A stretch of DNA of 64,000 nt, taken from Granulicella sp. Lineage in GTDB: Bacteria > Acidobacteriota > Terriglobia > Terriglobales > Acidobacteriaceae. Made by a program: the position numbers and the translations under genes. The stretch is from NCBI GenBank assembly GCA_027452215.1, contig DAIDGQ010000018.1, forward strand, positions 1 through 64,000, written 5' to 3'. Under the pieces are notes generated by a model that had not been told where the DNA came from, made no database searches, and saw nothing but the letters and a program-made list of their open reading frames with translations. Every line of letters starts with the position of its first letter. Position 1 is the stretch's first letter. Below, one piece after another: positions 27,913 to 38,563 of the stretch.

Positions 27913-30900
27913 GAAAGTCCTCATCGCCAATCGCGGCGCCATCGCCTGCCGTATCGAACGCACCCTCAAGCACATGGGCGTCGGCTCCGTCGCCGTCTAC
28001 TCCATCGCCGACAAGAACTCGCTCCATGTCCTCAACGCCGACGAGTCCATCCTCATCGGTGAAGCCCCGGCCGCCCAAAGCTATCTCTCCTTTGAGGCCA
28101 TCTTCGCCGCCGCCGCGCAAACAGGAGCCGAGGCCATCCATCCCGGCTACGGCTTCCTCAGCGAAAACGTCGACTTCGCCCGCGCCTGCGCCGCCCGCGG
28201 CATCGCCTTCATCGGCCCCGCTCCAGAACACATCGAAGCCTTCGCCCTCAAGCACACCGCCCGCGCCACCGCCCAGGCCTGTGGCGTCCCTCTACTACCC
28301 GGCACCGGCCTACTCGCCGACCTCGACGACGCGCTCACCAAAGCTGACGTCCTCACCTACCCCGTCATGCTTAAGAGTTCCGGCGGCGGCGGCGGCATCG
28401 GCATGCGAGTCTGCCACTCCGCCGAACAGCTAGCCGAGGCCTACGACTCCGTTCTCCGTCTCAGTCGCGCCAACTTTGGCGACTCCGGCGTCTACCTCGA
28501 AAAATACGTAGCGCGCGCCCGTCACATCGAAGTCCAGATCTTCGGCGACGGCCACGGCAATGTTCTCGCCCTCGGCGAACGCGACTGCTCCGCCCAACGC
28601 CGCCACCAGAAAGTCCTCGAAGAAACCCCCGCCCCCGGCCTCACCGACGACACTCGCGAGCGCCTCAAAGCTGCCGCCACACTCCTCACCCAGTCCGTCC
28701 ACTACGCCTCCGCCGGCACCGTCGAGTTCATCTACGACGACGATACCGAACAGTTCTACTTCCTCGAAGTCAACACCCGCCTCCAGGTCGAGCACGGCGT
28801 CACCGAAGAGGTCACCGGCATCGACCTCGTCGAGTGGATGATCCTCCAGGCCGCAGGCGAGATGCCTCCGCTCTCAAGCTTCCACATCGTTCCACATGGC
28901 GCTTCCATCGAAGCCCGCATCTACGCCGAAGACCCTGCCAACAACTTCCAGCCCACGCCCGGCAAGCTCACGCTCGTTACCTTCCCGCCACCCGAAATCG
29001 CGCGCGTCGAAACCTGGATCGAATCCGGCACCTCCATCACATCCTTCTACGACCCCATGATCGCCAAGATCATCGTCCACGGCAAAGACCGCACGGAGGC
29101 CCTCGCCAAAATCTCCACTGCGCTCAACTCCACGGCCATCGACGGCACCGAAACCAACCTCCGCTACCTCCGCGAAATCATCACCACGCCCGAGTTCGTC
29201 TCCGGAAAAATCACCACGTCCTTCCTCGGAACCTTCCCCTTCGCACGCCACGCCATCGAGTTCCTTGAAGGGGGAACCCAGACCACGCTCCAGGACTACC
29301 CCGGCCGCATCGGCTACTGGAACGTCGGGGTCCCGCCCTCCGGCCCCATGGATCACCTCTCCTTCAGCATAGCCAACCGCCTCGTTGGCAACGCCGAGAA
29401 CGCCTCTGCCATAGAGTTCGCCACCATGGGAGGCCGACTCAAATTCCACGGCGACGCCCTCATCGCCCTCACCGGCGCCGACATGAGCGCCAAGCTCGAC
29501 GGCAAACCCGTACCGCGCTGGCAGGCCATCGAGGTAAACTCCAACAGCGTCCTCTCCCTCGGTGCCGCGTCCAAAGAAGGCATCCGCGCCTACCTCGGCG
29601 TGCGAAGCTCCTTCGACACCCAGCCCTTCCTCGGCAGCCGCAGCACCTTCGTCCTCGGAGGCTTCGGAGGCCACGCGGGCCGCGCCCTGCGCGCCGGAGA
29701 CGTCCTCCACTTCGGACAGCATGACCTCGCCCTCGAAGCACCCGCGACCCTGCCCGCTGACCACGCTCCCGAGCTCACCCACAACTGGAACCTTGGCGTC
29801 CTCTTCGGCCCCCACACCGCCCCCGACTTCTTCACCGAAGAAGACATCGACATGCTCTTCTCGACGCCTTGGAAAGTTCACTACCAGAGTGACCGTACCG
29901 GAGTTCGCCTCGTCGGCCCCAAGCCTAAATGGGCGCGCCCTGACGGCGGCGAGGCCGGCCTCCACCCCTCCAACATCCACGACAACGCCTACGCCATCGG
30001 CACCATCGACTTCACCGGCGATATGCCCATTCTCCTCGGCCCCGACGGCCCCTCGCTCGGTGGCTTTGTCTGTCCCGCCACCATCGTTCAGGCCGAACTC
30101 TGGAAGTTAGGTCAGCTCAAAGCCGGCGACCTCGTCCAATTCAAGCGCATCACGCTCGCCGAAGCCGAAGCTATGGAACGCCAGCAGGACCTCTTCCTCC
30201 GCGACTTCACGGTCACCCCCCCCGCACTCCCCGCAACCTCCACGCCTGAACCCGCCGTCCTACTCCGCATCGCCGACCGCGACCCCTCCATGACCTTCCG
30301 CGCCGACGGCGACAAATATCTCCTCGTCGAATACGGCAACCTCGAGCTCGACCTCAACCTCCGCTTCCGCGTCCACATTCTCGAGCAGCGCCTCCGCTCC
30401 TCCGACGTCCCCGGCATCATCGACATCACCCCCGGTGTCCGCTCCCTCCACATCCACTACGACAGCCGCATCCTCTCCCGCCAACTCCTCATCGACACCC
30501 TCTCCGAACTCGACCGCACCATGCCGCCGCTCACCGACATCACCGTCCCCTCGCGCATCGTGCACCTTCCTCTCTCATGGGACGACCCACAAGCCAAACT
30601 AGCCCAGCAAAAATACATGCAGGCCGTCCGCCCCGACGCACCCTGGTGCCCCTCCAACATCGAGTTCATCCGCCGCATCAACGGCCTCAACTCCATCGAC
30701 GACGTCCATCGCATCGTCTTCGAGGCCAGCTACCTCGTCCTCGGTCTCGGCGACGTCTACCTCGGCGCCCCCGTCGCCACGCCCGTCGACCCGCGCCACC
30801 GCCTCGTCACCACCAAATACAATCCCGCCCGCACCTGGACACCCGAAAACGCCGTCGGAATTGGCGGAGCCTACATGTGCGTCTACGGCATGGAAGGCCC

Positions 30901-31501
30901 CGGAGGCTATCAACTCGTCGGCCGCACCATCCAGGTCTGGAACGCCTGGAAGTCTACTCCGGCCTTCGCTCCCGGCATCCCCTGGTCCCTCCGTTTCTTC
31001 GACCAGATTCGCTTCTACCCGGTCTCTGCCGAAGAGCTGCTTGAAGCCCGCGAGCTCTTCCCCCACGGCGGCTATCCGCTCCGCGTCGAAGACACTACCT
31101 TCTCGCTCGCCGAATACCAGAGCTTCCTCGACTCCATTGCCCCCGAAGCCGCCGCCTTCAAATCGCATCAGAAAGCCTCCTTCGATGCCGAGCGCGAACG
31201 CTGGCGAGAGGCCGGCCTACTCACCGTGGCCGAACCTCCCGAACCTCTGCAGGAGACCGCAGCAGCCACCGTCGCCGAAGGCTGCGAAGGCGTCTCCTCC
31301 CCCCTCACCGCCAGCATCTTCCAGATTCTCCTTGAGGTCGGCCAAACCGTCTCCGCCGACGAGAAGCTCATTGTCCTCGACGCCATGAAGACTGAAATCG
31401 CCATCCTCTCTCACACCGGCGGCATCGTCGAGCAAATCCACTGCGAGCTGGGCGCCATCGTCAACGCCGGCCAGCTCCTGGTCTCCATCCGCCCCACCTA
31501 G
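27905..31501 (+). CDS. Biotin-dependent urea/guanidine carboxylase
   Basis: A 1198-residue, full-length single-chain carboxylase. Residues 1-450 are the biotin carboxylase (ATP-grasp loop [14 protein letters not shown], then [18 protein letters not shown]). Residues about 460-1110 are the KipI/KipA-like carboxyltransferase halves ([24 protein letters not shown]..., later [20 protein letters not shown]). The C-terminus is the biotin carrier with DAMKTE (Lys1162 biotinylated). It uses bicarbonate and ATP to carboxylate the substrate. Urea carboxylases and guanidine carboxylases share this architecture and differ in a few carboxyltransferase residues. Operon context with two DUF1989 genes favours guanidine. 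It is followed after 6 bases by allophanate hydrolase. Confidence 0.95.
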   Translation: MFKKVLIANRGAIACRIERTLKHMGVGSVAVYSIADKNSLHVLNADESILIGEAPAAQSYLSFEAIFAAAAQTGAEAIHPGYGFLSENVDFARACAARGIAFIGPAPEHIEAFALKHTARATAQACGVPLLPGTGLLADLDDALTKADVLTYPVMLKSSGGGGGIGMRVCHSAEQLAEAYDSVLRLSRANFGDSGVYLEKYVARARHIEVQIFGDGHGNVLALGERDCSAQRRHQKVLEETPAPGLTDDTRERLKAAATLLTQSVHYASAGTVEFIYDDDTEQFYFLEVNTRLQVEHGVTEEVTGIDLVEWMILQAAGEMPPLSSFHIVPHGASIEARIYAEDPANNFQPTPGKLTLVTFPPPEIARVETWIESGTSITSFYDPMIAKIIVHGKDRTEALAKISTALNSTAIDGTETNLRYLREIITTPEFVSGKITTSFLGTFPFARHAIEFLEGGTQTTLQDYPGRIGYWNVGVPPSGPMDHLSFSIANRLVGNAENASAIEFATMGGRLKFHGDALIALTGADMSAKLDGKPVPRWQAIEVNSNSVLSLGAASKEGIRAYLGVRSSFDTQPFLGSRSTFVLGGFGGHAGRALRAGDVLHFGQHDLALEAPATLPADHAPELTHNWNLGVLFGPHTAPDFFTEEDIDMLFSTPWKVHYQSDRTGVRLVGPKPKWARPDGGEAGLHPSNIHDNAYAIGTIDFTGDMPILLGPDGPSLGGFVCPATIVQAELWKLGQLKAGDLVQFKRITLAEAEAMERQQDLFLRDFTVTPPALPATSTPEPAVLLRIADRDPSMTFRADGDKYLLVEYGNLELDLNLRFRVHILEQRLRSSDVPGIIDITPGVRSLHIHYDSRILSRQLLIDTLSELDRTMPPLTDITVPSRIVHLPLSWDDPQAKLAQQKYMQAVRPDAPWCPSNIEFIRRINGLNSIDDVHRIVFEASYLVLGLGDVYLGAPVATPVDPRHRLVTTKYNPARTWTPENAVGIGGAYMCVYGMEGPGGYQLVGRTIQVWNAWKSTPAFAPGIPWSLRFFDQIRFYPVSAEELLEARELFPHGGYPLRVEDTTFSLAEYQSFLDSIAPEAAAFKSHQKASFDAERERWREAGLLTVAEPPEPLQETAAATVAEGCEGVSSPLTASIFQILLEVGQTVSADEKLIVLDAMKTEIAILSHTGGIVEQIHCELGAIVNAGQLLVSIRPT

Positions 31502-31507
31502 GAAATC

Positions 31508-33316
31508 ATGGACATCACCTCGCTCCAACAGGCGTACGCCTCCGGTCAAGCCACCATCTCCTCGGTCGTCGCGGAGATCCACATCCGCATCGCAGCCGAA
31601 GGCCTTCACCCCATCTGGATCTCCCTCGTCCCCGCAGACCAGACGCTCCGCCGCGCAGCCGAGCTCGATGCCCTCGCACCTGCCGACCGTGCCAAACTCC
31701 CTCTCTTCGGGATCCCCTTCGCCGTCAAGGACAACATGGACGTCGCCGGCCTCCCCAGCACTGCCGGCTGTCCAGCCTACGCCTTCACTCCCTCCGAATC
31801 CGCCACGGTCGTCACCCGCCTCGAAGCCGCCGGAGCCATCCTCATCGGCAAGACCAACATGGACCAGTTCGCAACTGGACTCGTCGGCACGCGCAGTCCC
31901 TACGGCGCACCCTCCAGCGTCTTCAACCCCCTCTATATCTCCGGCGGCTCAAGCTCCGGTTCCGCCGTCGCCGTCGCCAGCGGCCTCGTCACCTTCGCCC
32001 TCGGCACCGACACCGCCGGTTCCGGTCGTGTCCCCGCCATGTTCAACAACATCATCGGTCTCAAACCGACCCGCGGCCTCCTTAGCACCAAGGGCGTCGT
32101 CCCCGCCTGCCGCACCCTTGACTGTATCTCCGTCTTCGCCGAAACTGCCCTCGACGCCTCGCTCGCCCTCGACGCCGCCCGCGGCTTTGACGCACAGGAC
32201 CCGTACTCGCGCATCCCCTCCATAGGCGTTGAAGCCACTCCCTGGTCCGCCGCCGCTACCTTCCGCTTCGGAGTCCCCGCCCCATCCACCCTCAACTTCT
32301 TTGGCGACCCCCACAACCCCGCGCTCTTTCAGTCTGCGGTCGACAAACTCGTCTCCCTGGGCGGCGAACCCATCGAGATTGACCTCGCTCCCTTTCTCGC
32401 CGCCGCTCAACTCCTCTACAAAGGTCCCTGGGTCGCCGAGCGCTACGCCGCCATCGCCCCCTTCCTCCAGCAGCACCTCGACGACATGGACCCCACCGTC
32501 GCAACGATCATCTCCGGAGCCACCAGCTACTCCGCCGTCGACGCCTTTGACGCAGCCTACAAGCTCGAAGACCTCCGCGCTAAAACCAAGCCCGTCTGGC
32601 AGACCATCGACCTCTTGGTCCTCCCCACCGCGCCCCGCACCTACACCCACGCCGAAATCGCCGCCAACCCCATCGAGCTCAACAGCAACCTTGGCACCTA
32701 CACCAACTTCGTCAACCTCCTCGACCTCTCTGCCATCGCCGTCCCTGCCGGCTTCCGACCCGACGGCCTCCCCTTCGGCGTCAGCCTTATAGCGCCAGCC
32801 CTCCACGACGCCGGCCTCCTTACCCTAGCCGACCGTCTCCACCGCTCCATCAACACCACCCTCGGCGGCAGCAGCCGCAAGCTCGACCAGACCAAACCCC
32901 TCGCCCCAACCATCCCACCCGCAGGCTGTCTCCTCATGGCCGTAGTGGGAGCCCATCTCTCCGGCCAACCCTTAAACTGGCAGCTAACCCAGCGCGGTGG
33001 CCGCCTCGTCCGCGTCTGCCGCACCCATCCCGACTACAAGTTCTACGCCCTCAAAGGCACCCTCCCTCCCAAGCCCGGCCTCGTCCACGTTCCCGGCTAC
33101 GAAGGCCCCGGCATCGAGGTCGAACTCTGGGCTCTCCCCGAAGACACCGTCGGCAGCTTCGTCGAAGGAGTCCCCCCGCCCCTCTGCATCGGCACACTCC
33201 GCCTCGAAGACGGCTCCCAGGTCAAAGGCTTCCTCGCCGAGCCCTTCGGCATCGAAAACGCCACCGAGATCACCCACTTCGGCGGCTGGCGCAACTACCT
33301 TCAATCCCTGAAATAG
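31508..33316 (+). CDS. atzF: Allophanate hydrolase
   Basis: A 602-residue enzyme. The N-terminal amidase-signature domain carries the Ser-cisSer-Lys triad: Lys74 (AVKDNMD), Ser148 (SGGSSSGSA) and Ser172 (DTAGSGRVP). The C-terminal about 150 residues are the allophanate-hydrolase C-terminal domain (GAHLSGQPLNWQLTQRGGRL, then LRLEDGSQVKGFLAEP). It hydrolyses allophanate to ammonia and carbamate-derived CO2, the last step of both the urea-carboxylase and guanidine-carboxylase routes. The gene is the last of the tightly packed plus-strand operon and runs convergently into the GH31 gene with only about 20 bases between stops. Confidence 0.95.
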   Translation: MDITSLQQAYASGQATISSVVAEIHIRIAAEGLHPIWISLVPADQTLRRAAELDALAPADRAKLPLFGIPFAVKDNMDVAGLPSTAGCPAYAFTPSESATVVTRLEAAGAILIGKTNMDQFATGLVGTRSPYGAPSSVFNPLYISGGSSSGSAVAVASGLVTFALGTDTAGSGRVPAMFNNIIGLKPTRGLLSTKGVVPACRTLDCISVFAETALDASLALDAARGFDAQDPYSRIPSIGVEATPWSAAATFRFGVPAPSTLNFFGDPHNPALFQSAVDKLVSLGGEPIEIDLAPFLAAAQLLYKGPWVAERYAAIAPFLQQHLDDMDPTVATIISGATSYSAVDAFDAAYKLEDLRAKTKPVWQTIDLLVLPTAPRTYTHAEIAANPIELNSNLGTYTNFVNLLDLSAIAVPAGFRPDGLPFGVSLIAPALHDAGLLTLADRLHRSINTTLGGSSRKLDQTKPLAPTIPPAGCLLMAVVGAHLSGQPLNWQLTQRGGRLVRVCRTHPDYKFYALKGTLPPKPGLVHVPGYEGPGIEVELWALPEDTVGSFVEGVPPPLCIGTLRLEDGSQVKGFLAEPFGIENATEITHFGGWRNYLQSLK

Positions 33317-33336
33317 CGCACCGTCAAAGCACTTCC

Positions 33337-35601
33337 CTAATCCAGTGTCACCTCAACAGGCTTCGCTCCAACTTCGATCATCCTCTCGTTCCCACCTGCA
33401 AGTTGCACCTTGAACCGTCGCGGTTGTTTGCGAAGGCCCTTCCCCGAATGCAACGTGAGTCTTCGCGAAGCATTGTTCCAATGCATTGCGATCTCCTCAA
33501 AATCACCGCGCTCATAGGCGAAGCTTATCCCGTCGTCGTCGTAAAACGTAAAGTCTCCGTCGTCTCCCGGATATACCGTGAGCGTCACAGGCTCTGTCAG
33601 AGGTTCCTCCGCATATTGCTTCACCGGTCCAGTCGACACAATCGCTCCCGCCTTCACTAATACCGGCAGCGAGTCAAGCGCAGCAGAAAGCGTCACGGTA
33701 CGTCCGCCTTTGATCTGCTGCTTCGTCCAATAATCCCACCAGAGACCAGCGGGCAAATCTAACGTTCTTCCAGTTGCTCCGCGTTCATAAATAGGAGCAA
33801 CCAGCAGCCCAGGTCCGAAGAGATAAGCATCGACCGTAGCCCATGCCTTTTCGTCCTCCGGAAACCTCATCCCAAGGCTGCGGATGATCGGCAAACCCGT
33901 ACGGTGCGTCTCGTAAGCAGCCGAATAAATATAAGGCAACAGTCGATAACGGGTCTCAAGGAATTTACGGCATATCGGTTCGACGGCCGTGTTGTGCAGG
34001 TCATCGCCATGCGGCAAAAAGGCCGTCGCGTTCGGTCCCATCTCAGATGGCCCATAGCTTCCCGTATCCCATCCCCACGGACGACGCAGCTGCCACGTTC
34101 GCCCATGGCACCGGAACGACGGACAAAACGCACCAAACTGAAACCACCTCACAAATAGCTCAGCCGTGAACTCCGGCGTCGGAACGAATCCCCCAATATC
34201 CGTGCCCCAGTACGGTACACCGTTGAGCCCCGCATTAATCCCTTCCATAATCTGTGTTCCCAGCGTCCTCCAGGTGGAGTTAGTATCGCCCGACCACACC
34301 CATCCCCAACGCTGAATCCCCGCATAGCAGTTGCGATGCAGAGCAAACGGCCGTCGATCCGGCCTCGTCTTTCGGCCCCCCTCCCAGTACATGCGATTGC
34401 GAACCAGTCGCGACGGAGTCGGCAGAACATCTCCTTCATCCGGCCACCAACCGTCGACCCCCATTCGCACAAACGGTTCATGCTGTTCCCAATAGTTCGC
34501 CGCGTCCCCACTCATCGCTGCAGCCGTGCCAGAATCGCTTACAGAGCCATGCAGTGTCTCTGGAGGATTGACCACATGGAGCACCACCTTGAAGTGCAAC
34601 GCATGAAACTCTCGTACGATCTCCTCCGGATCCGGGAAGACCTTCTCGTTGAACACAAACGAACCGTGACCAGTGTTCCAGCCGGACGGACAGAACCCCG
34701 TTCCCAGATAAATCACAGCGTCACAAGGCAACCGCTTGTCACGAAACGTCCGAGCCTCCTCCAGAATCTGCTGGCGACTCTCGAGTGTCCTGTGCGACTG
34801 TTGAAATCCAAACGTCCACCTAGCTGGTAGATGGGGATACCCCGTCAACTCTGCATACTCCCGCAACAACTCAGCAGTCGATTCCCCCACCATCAAAAAG
34901 ATATCTTGCGCACGAGCAACATCGCTCGGACGCCACACTCCGGCCTCACCAGAAAGATCAAACTGGCCTGTAGGCAAATGGAAATACAGTCCCCACCCTT
35001 TGCCCATCAGCCATGGAATTGGATTCCGCGCACCAAAGATTCGCAGGTCATCTCCCGCTCCATTCCGCATCGCATCCTTACTGCCTCGACGATCCAATGG
35101 ATGCGTACCAGGTCCCAGTCCATAGATCGGTCCATCCCCATAGTCGAACAGCACCTCGTTGTTATCAGGATGAAACGCCAACGTCTGAATCACCCCACGC
35201 TGCGGGTGCGAGACGCTAACCCGCAAAGGATTCGTCTCTATACGAAGCACATGCTCTCCCCACTTTTTATCAGCGGGCTCCGCAGGCAAGTCCGCACGTT
35301 GCTGATGAAGCGCCACAGAATATCTCCGCGACACAAGGCTGCCATCGTCGTAATAAGCATCCACCGTCTCGTCGATCGCCGCGACCGTGATCCGCAAAGT
35401 TCGCGGGCTGACCGCGAAGATGGTCACGTTCATTCCAGCAGGTCCGGTGCGTATCCGCGAAGCAATCCCGCCTTCAGCCGGGCGAGTCTTCGAATCGGAA
35501 TTTGCCTCTTCACCAAGGGCTATCTGTGGCGAAAGGAAGACCCCTGCCGCACCGAGGCCAGCCGTCGTTAGAAGTCGCCGTCGTGAGATGTCTTTGCGCA
35601 T
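33337..35601 (-). CDS. GH31 family alpha-glycosidase, Tat-exported
   Basis: About 754 residues. The start is ATG 35601, where a Tat leader begins (SRRRLLTTAGLGAAGVF) behind a GAGG site; the open frame extends upstream without meaning. After a beta-sandwich, the catalytic barrel has the GH31 nucleophile region GVDGWWPDEGD (Asp near 387) and the acid/base region WSGDTNSTW (Asp near 437), plus NGVPYWGTDIGGF. The family includes alpha-glucosidases and alpha-xylosidases; xyloglucan or glucan side chains are plausible given the neighbours. It is 163 bases downstream of the GH127 gene on the same strand and probably in one operon. Confidence 0.9.
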   Translation of the reverse strand: MRKDISRRRLLTTAGLGAAGVFLSPQIALGEEANSDSKTRPAEGGIASRIRTGPAGMNVTIFAVSPRTLRITVAAIDETVDAYYDDGSLVSRRYSVALHQQRADLPAEPADKKWGEHVLRIETNPLRVSVSHPQRGVIQTLAFHPDNNEVLFDYGDGPIYGLGPGTHPLDRRGSKDAMRNGAGDDLRIFGARNPIPWLMGKGWGLYFHLPTGQFDLSGEAGVWRPSDVARAQDIFLMVGESTAELLREYAELTGYPHLPARWTFGFQQSHRTLESRQQILEEARTFRDKRLPCDAVIYLGTGFCPSGWNTGHGSFVFNEKVFPDPEEIVREFHALHFKVVLHVVNPPETLHGSVSDSGTAAAMSGDAANYWEQHEPFVRMGVDGWWPDEGDVLPTPSRLVRNRMYWEGGRKTRPDRRPFALHRNCYAGIQRWGWVWSGDTNSTWRTLGTQIMEGINAGLNGVPYWGTDIGGFVPTPEFTAELFVRWFQFGAFCPSFRCHGRTWQLRRPWGWDTGSYGPSEMGPNATAFLPHGDDLHNTAVEPICRKFLETRYRLLPYIYSAAYETHRTGLPIIRSLGMRFPEDEKAWATVDAYLFGPGLLVAPIYERGATGRTLDLPAGLWWDYWTKQQIKGGRTVTLSAALDSLPVLVKAGAIVSTGPVKQYAEEPLTEPVTLTVYPGDDGDFTFYDDDGISFAYERGDFEEIAMHWNNASRRLTLHSGKGLRKQPRRFKVQLAGGNERMIEVGAKPVEVTLD

Positions 35602-35764
35602 GCAGAGGTCCTCGTTGGTCGTACTTCCCTTCGTCCTTGGTTTTCGCCAGACGACTCCTGTTTCAGTCAGCAGGCATATTCGCGGTACCATCTCAAGCAA
35701 TTCAACCGACGCACCAAGCGGAGACTTCTCGTGATGCAGCACGGCTCGAAGCCGATAGCCGCTT

Positions 35765-38152
35765 CTATGACGTAGCTTCCACCGCACGCGGCTTTTCTGT
35801 GAACAGCGTGACTCCAAACACAGGTCCCGCCGTCGATCGATTGTGAGGCACAAAACGCACCCGGATGCTCGCCTTCCCCTTAGTCAGCGCCTCCGGTAGT
35901 GGATACTCCACATCGAAGAATTTGCCCGGCTTATCGCTCTTCAAATGTTGCGAAGCAAGCATCACATTATCGACCAGGATGTCGAACTCCTGACCGCGTT
36001 CATCACCCCAATACGTCGCCATCAAGACCAGCGGTCCGGGCTTCGTCTTCATCGAAAACTCGAAGTAGCCACCCGATCGTGCATCCCTCCCCTGTCGTCC
36101 GCGATACTCCACCGGATACGATACCTCCGACGTCAAGTTATGATCGCGCTCCGGCTGCATCTCTCCCAAATGCATCACGTCCACCGAACGCGCTGCGATA
36201 TCACGCAACCGCGCCTGCTCCGCAAGAAACGAAGCCTCTTCCACCTTCCACTGCTCATCGCTGAACCGCTTGAAGTACACCGCGCTCCGCCGCTCATACT
36301 GGCTGTAGAACGGCACGAAGGTCAGATTCGCCGGCCGCACCACGCCCTCGGTTTGATACGCCACCCGCTCTACATTCGGTACCTGTTTGAATCCGCCGAG
36401 AAGGTTCTCCCCGACCATCGCAGGATCAGGGCTGTCCCACTTCTCTTTCGCGTCTCCAAGATCCCCCGCCATCACCATAGCCCCCCGCAAAATAGCGATC
36501 GTATCCACATCTCCGGGAGCTGACTCGATCCGCAACTCCAGCGGCAGTTCAACGGTGACAACATCCCCCTCTCTCCAGCGACGCTCTACAATCGCATAGC
36601 CTCGTTCCAGCCGCGGCGCGAACGTCTTACCATTCACCACAACCTTTGCGTCCCCCTTCGCCCACCCGGGAATCCGCAGCGCAATCGCGAACCTTCCAGG
36701 CCGACGAAGACTCCCCAGCGTAAGCTGAGCCTGCTTCTGCATCGGATACTTTGTGTCCAGCACCACCTTTGCGCTTCGCGTCGCCCACGTCGCCTCTGCA
36801 GGAATATAAAGATTCACAAACAGCGTTCCATCTCCCTCCCAGAAAATCGACTCACCGTGCTTCGAATGACTCTCCATCCCCGTCCCGATGCAGCACCAGA
36901 AACCATCTTCCTTTGCTTCCGAGTAGCCACGATGCGCCCCCGTCATCAGCGGGGTCATGTACGTAAACCCACCCGTCGCCGGATTCTGTGCCGCCATCAC
37001 ATGGTTCAGGTGCGCGCGTTCGTAGTAGTCGAAGTACGAAGCGTCCGGCTTCCATCCATAAAGGTGCCGCGTCAGCTTCAACATGTTGTAGGTATTGCAA
37101 TGCTCACACGTCTGCTCCGTGATGTGCTGGGCCGTAGTGTCCGGCGCCGTAAAATACTCGCGATCCGCATTGCCGCCAATCACGTAGCTATGATGCTCCG
37201 TCACCGCAGTCCAAAAGAAGTTTGCCGCCTCAGCTGGTTCAGGCTTCTCATTCAGCTCATGAATCCGAGCCAGACCAATGATCTTTGGAATTTGTGTATT
37301 CGCATGAAAGTTCGCGAGCCTGTCCTGTCCTGCCACCAGCGGGTCCAGCACCTTGTGGTCATAGATACGTTGCGCGAGCTCAAGCCATCGCTTGTCCCCA
37401 GTTTGCGCGGACAACTCCGCAAAACTCTCATTCAACCCACCGTACTCGGTGTTCAGCACCTGCTGCATCTGCGCTTCGCTCAGGGCTCCGAAGACGCGCG
37501 CAAAGTATTCCGCCAATCCAATTTCAACTTTCAGTGCCGCCGGATTACCCCACGCCGCATGCACATCAAGAAGCCCCGCCATCAACTTGTGCACCGTGTA
37601 CAGCGGCGACCACGACCCATTGAGATCGAACCCGCCCGAATGAATCTCTCCGCGCATCACCTCCGGAAATATCTCTTCTCCATCGACGATTGTGCCGTCC
37701 TTCTTCTTCCTCCCTAACCCGCCAACGTACCCGTTGCCTCGTGCAGCCTGGGCGCGAGCAAGCTCCGCCACAATATAGTCCGCACGTTCTCTGCACGCCG
37801 TATCACCCGTCTGCTCATACATCCTTACCAGTGCCGTCAGATAATGCCCCAGGGTGTGCCCTGCGATCGTGTCACTCTCCCAGCCGCCGTAGATCGGCGC
37901 CTTGGGAGGAAGCCCAGCGTACAGCATGAAATTATGAAGCAGCCGATCAGCGCTGAGACTCAACAGAAATGTTCGGTTGACCTCAACCGCAGTCGCATAG
38001 TCCGACGGCCTCAGGCGCACCGCAGTCAAAGGCAGAGGCCTCGCCGATGCCGGCAACCGCGTTGGGCCTGCCGCTCTCGCCGTAGACCGAGCGGCACCCG
38101 CCGCCACCACTGCTGCCGCTCCAAACACAAACTCACGCCGATTTGGCTTCAT
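35765..38152 (-). CDS. DUF1680/GH127-type glycosidase (putative beta-L-arabinofuranosidase), Tat-exported
   Basis: About 795 residues from ATG 38152, supported by GAGGA upstream and a Tat leader (NRREFVFGAAAVVAAGAA). It has the family blocks YGGWESDTIAGHTLGHYL and TEYGGLNESFAELS. The Zn-cysteine active site is intact: EQTCEHCNTYNM (about 344-355) and FWCCIGTGMES with adjacent Cys near 421-422, one of which is the nucleophile in characterised GH127 enzymes. A C-terminal beta-sandwich domain follows. By family it removes beta-L-arabinofuranose from plant glycans. It is divergent from a second DUF1680-type gene. Confidence 0.9.
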   Translation of the reverse strand: MKPNRREFVFGAAAVVAAGAARSTARAAGPTRLPASARPLPLTAVRLRPSDYATAVEVNRTFLLSLSADRLLHNFMLYAGLPPKAPIYGGWESDTIAGHTLGHYLTALVRMYEQTGDTACRERADYIVAELARAQAARGNGYVGGLGRKKKDGTIVDGEEIFPEVMRGEIHSGGFDLNGSWSPLYTVHKLMAGLLDVHAAWGNPAALKVEIGLAEYFARVFGALSEAQMQQVLNTEYGGLNESFAELSAQTGDKRWLELAQRIYDHKVLDPLVAGQDRLANFHANTQIPKIIGLARIHELNEKPEPAEAANFFWTAVTEHHSYVIGGNADREYFTAPDTTAQHITEQTCEHCNTYNMLKLTRHLYGWKPDASYFDYYERAHLNHVMAAQNPATGGFTYMTPLMTGAHRGYSEAKEDGFWCCIGTGMESHSKHGESIFWEGDGTLFVNLYIPAEATWATRSAKVVLDTKYPMQKQAQLTLGSLRRPGRFAIALRIPGWAKGDAKVVVNGKTFAPRLERGYAIVERRWREGDVVTVELPLELRIESAPGDVDTIAILRGAMVMAGDLGDAKEKWDSPDPAMVGENLLGGFKQVPNVERVAYQTEGVVRPANLTFVPFYSQYERRSAVYFKRFSDEQWKVEEASFLAEQARLRDIAARSVDVMHLGEMQPERDHNLTSEVSYPVEYRGRQGRDARSGGYFEFSMKTKPGPLVLMATYWGDERGQEFDILVDNVMLASQHLKSDKPGKFFDVEYPLPEALTKGKASIRVRFVPHNRSTAGPVFGVTLFTEKPRAVEATS

Positions 38153-38563
38153 CGATAAGTCCTCTGGCAATTGGCTGTGATCAATCCGCGAGCCCGCTCC
38201 AGCCCGACGCTATAATCTACACAGGTAGACGAGTTGTATCCAATTCCGTATGCAATGTCAATTGAAAAGCTGTTCGCTGCTTTCATTCCGTTGCACCCGT
38301 CCAAATCTCCTGCTGCCTTGGACTCCCGCGAAACCATTTCTTCTCCATCGCAACTCGCACCCTTCGAACTTGGCGTGCACCGAGCCCACTGGACAGCCTC
38401 TAAATTCGTTGAGTACATTGAGCTGTACAGCGGGTCCGAGACGAAGAGATAGCACTGCAACAAAATCACACCCTCGAGCGTCCTGATACTTGCAAGCCGA
38501 TTCGTCCCCCAACTCCGCCTGACTCCGAAGCCCAGTACCCCGCCCCGCTCAAAGGAATCCAAG
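38153..38563. promoter_or_regulatory. Divergent promoter region between two GH127-type genes
   Basis: About 410 bases without a convincing gene. It contains TTGTATCCAA at 38234-38243, one mismatch from the TTGTATACAA palindrome of the peptidase promoter region at 2956-2965. Short open frames here show no recognisable product. Confidence 0.4.

Noticed and set aside
28874-29980. 368-residue and similar minus-strand frames under the carboxylase
   Set aside because: Shadows of strongly biased codon use in the carboxylase gene; no motif or start signal.
35602-35853. Upstream extension of the GH31 gene to 35853
   Set aside because: It would place about 84 unstructured basic residues before the Tat leader and overlap the GH127 gene end; ATG 35601 with GAGG is the natural start.
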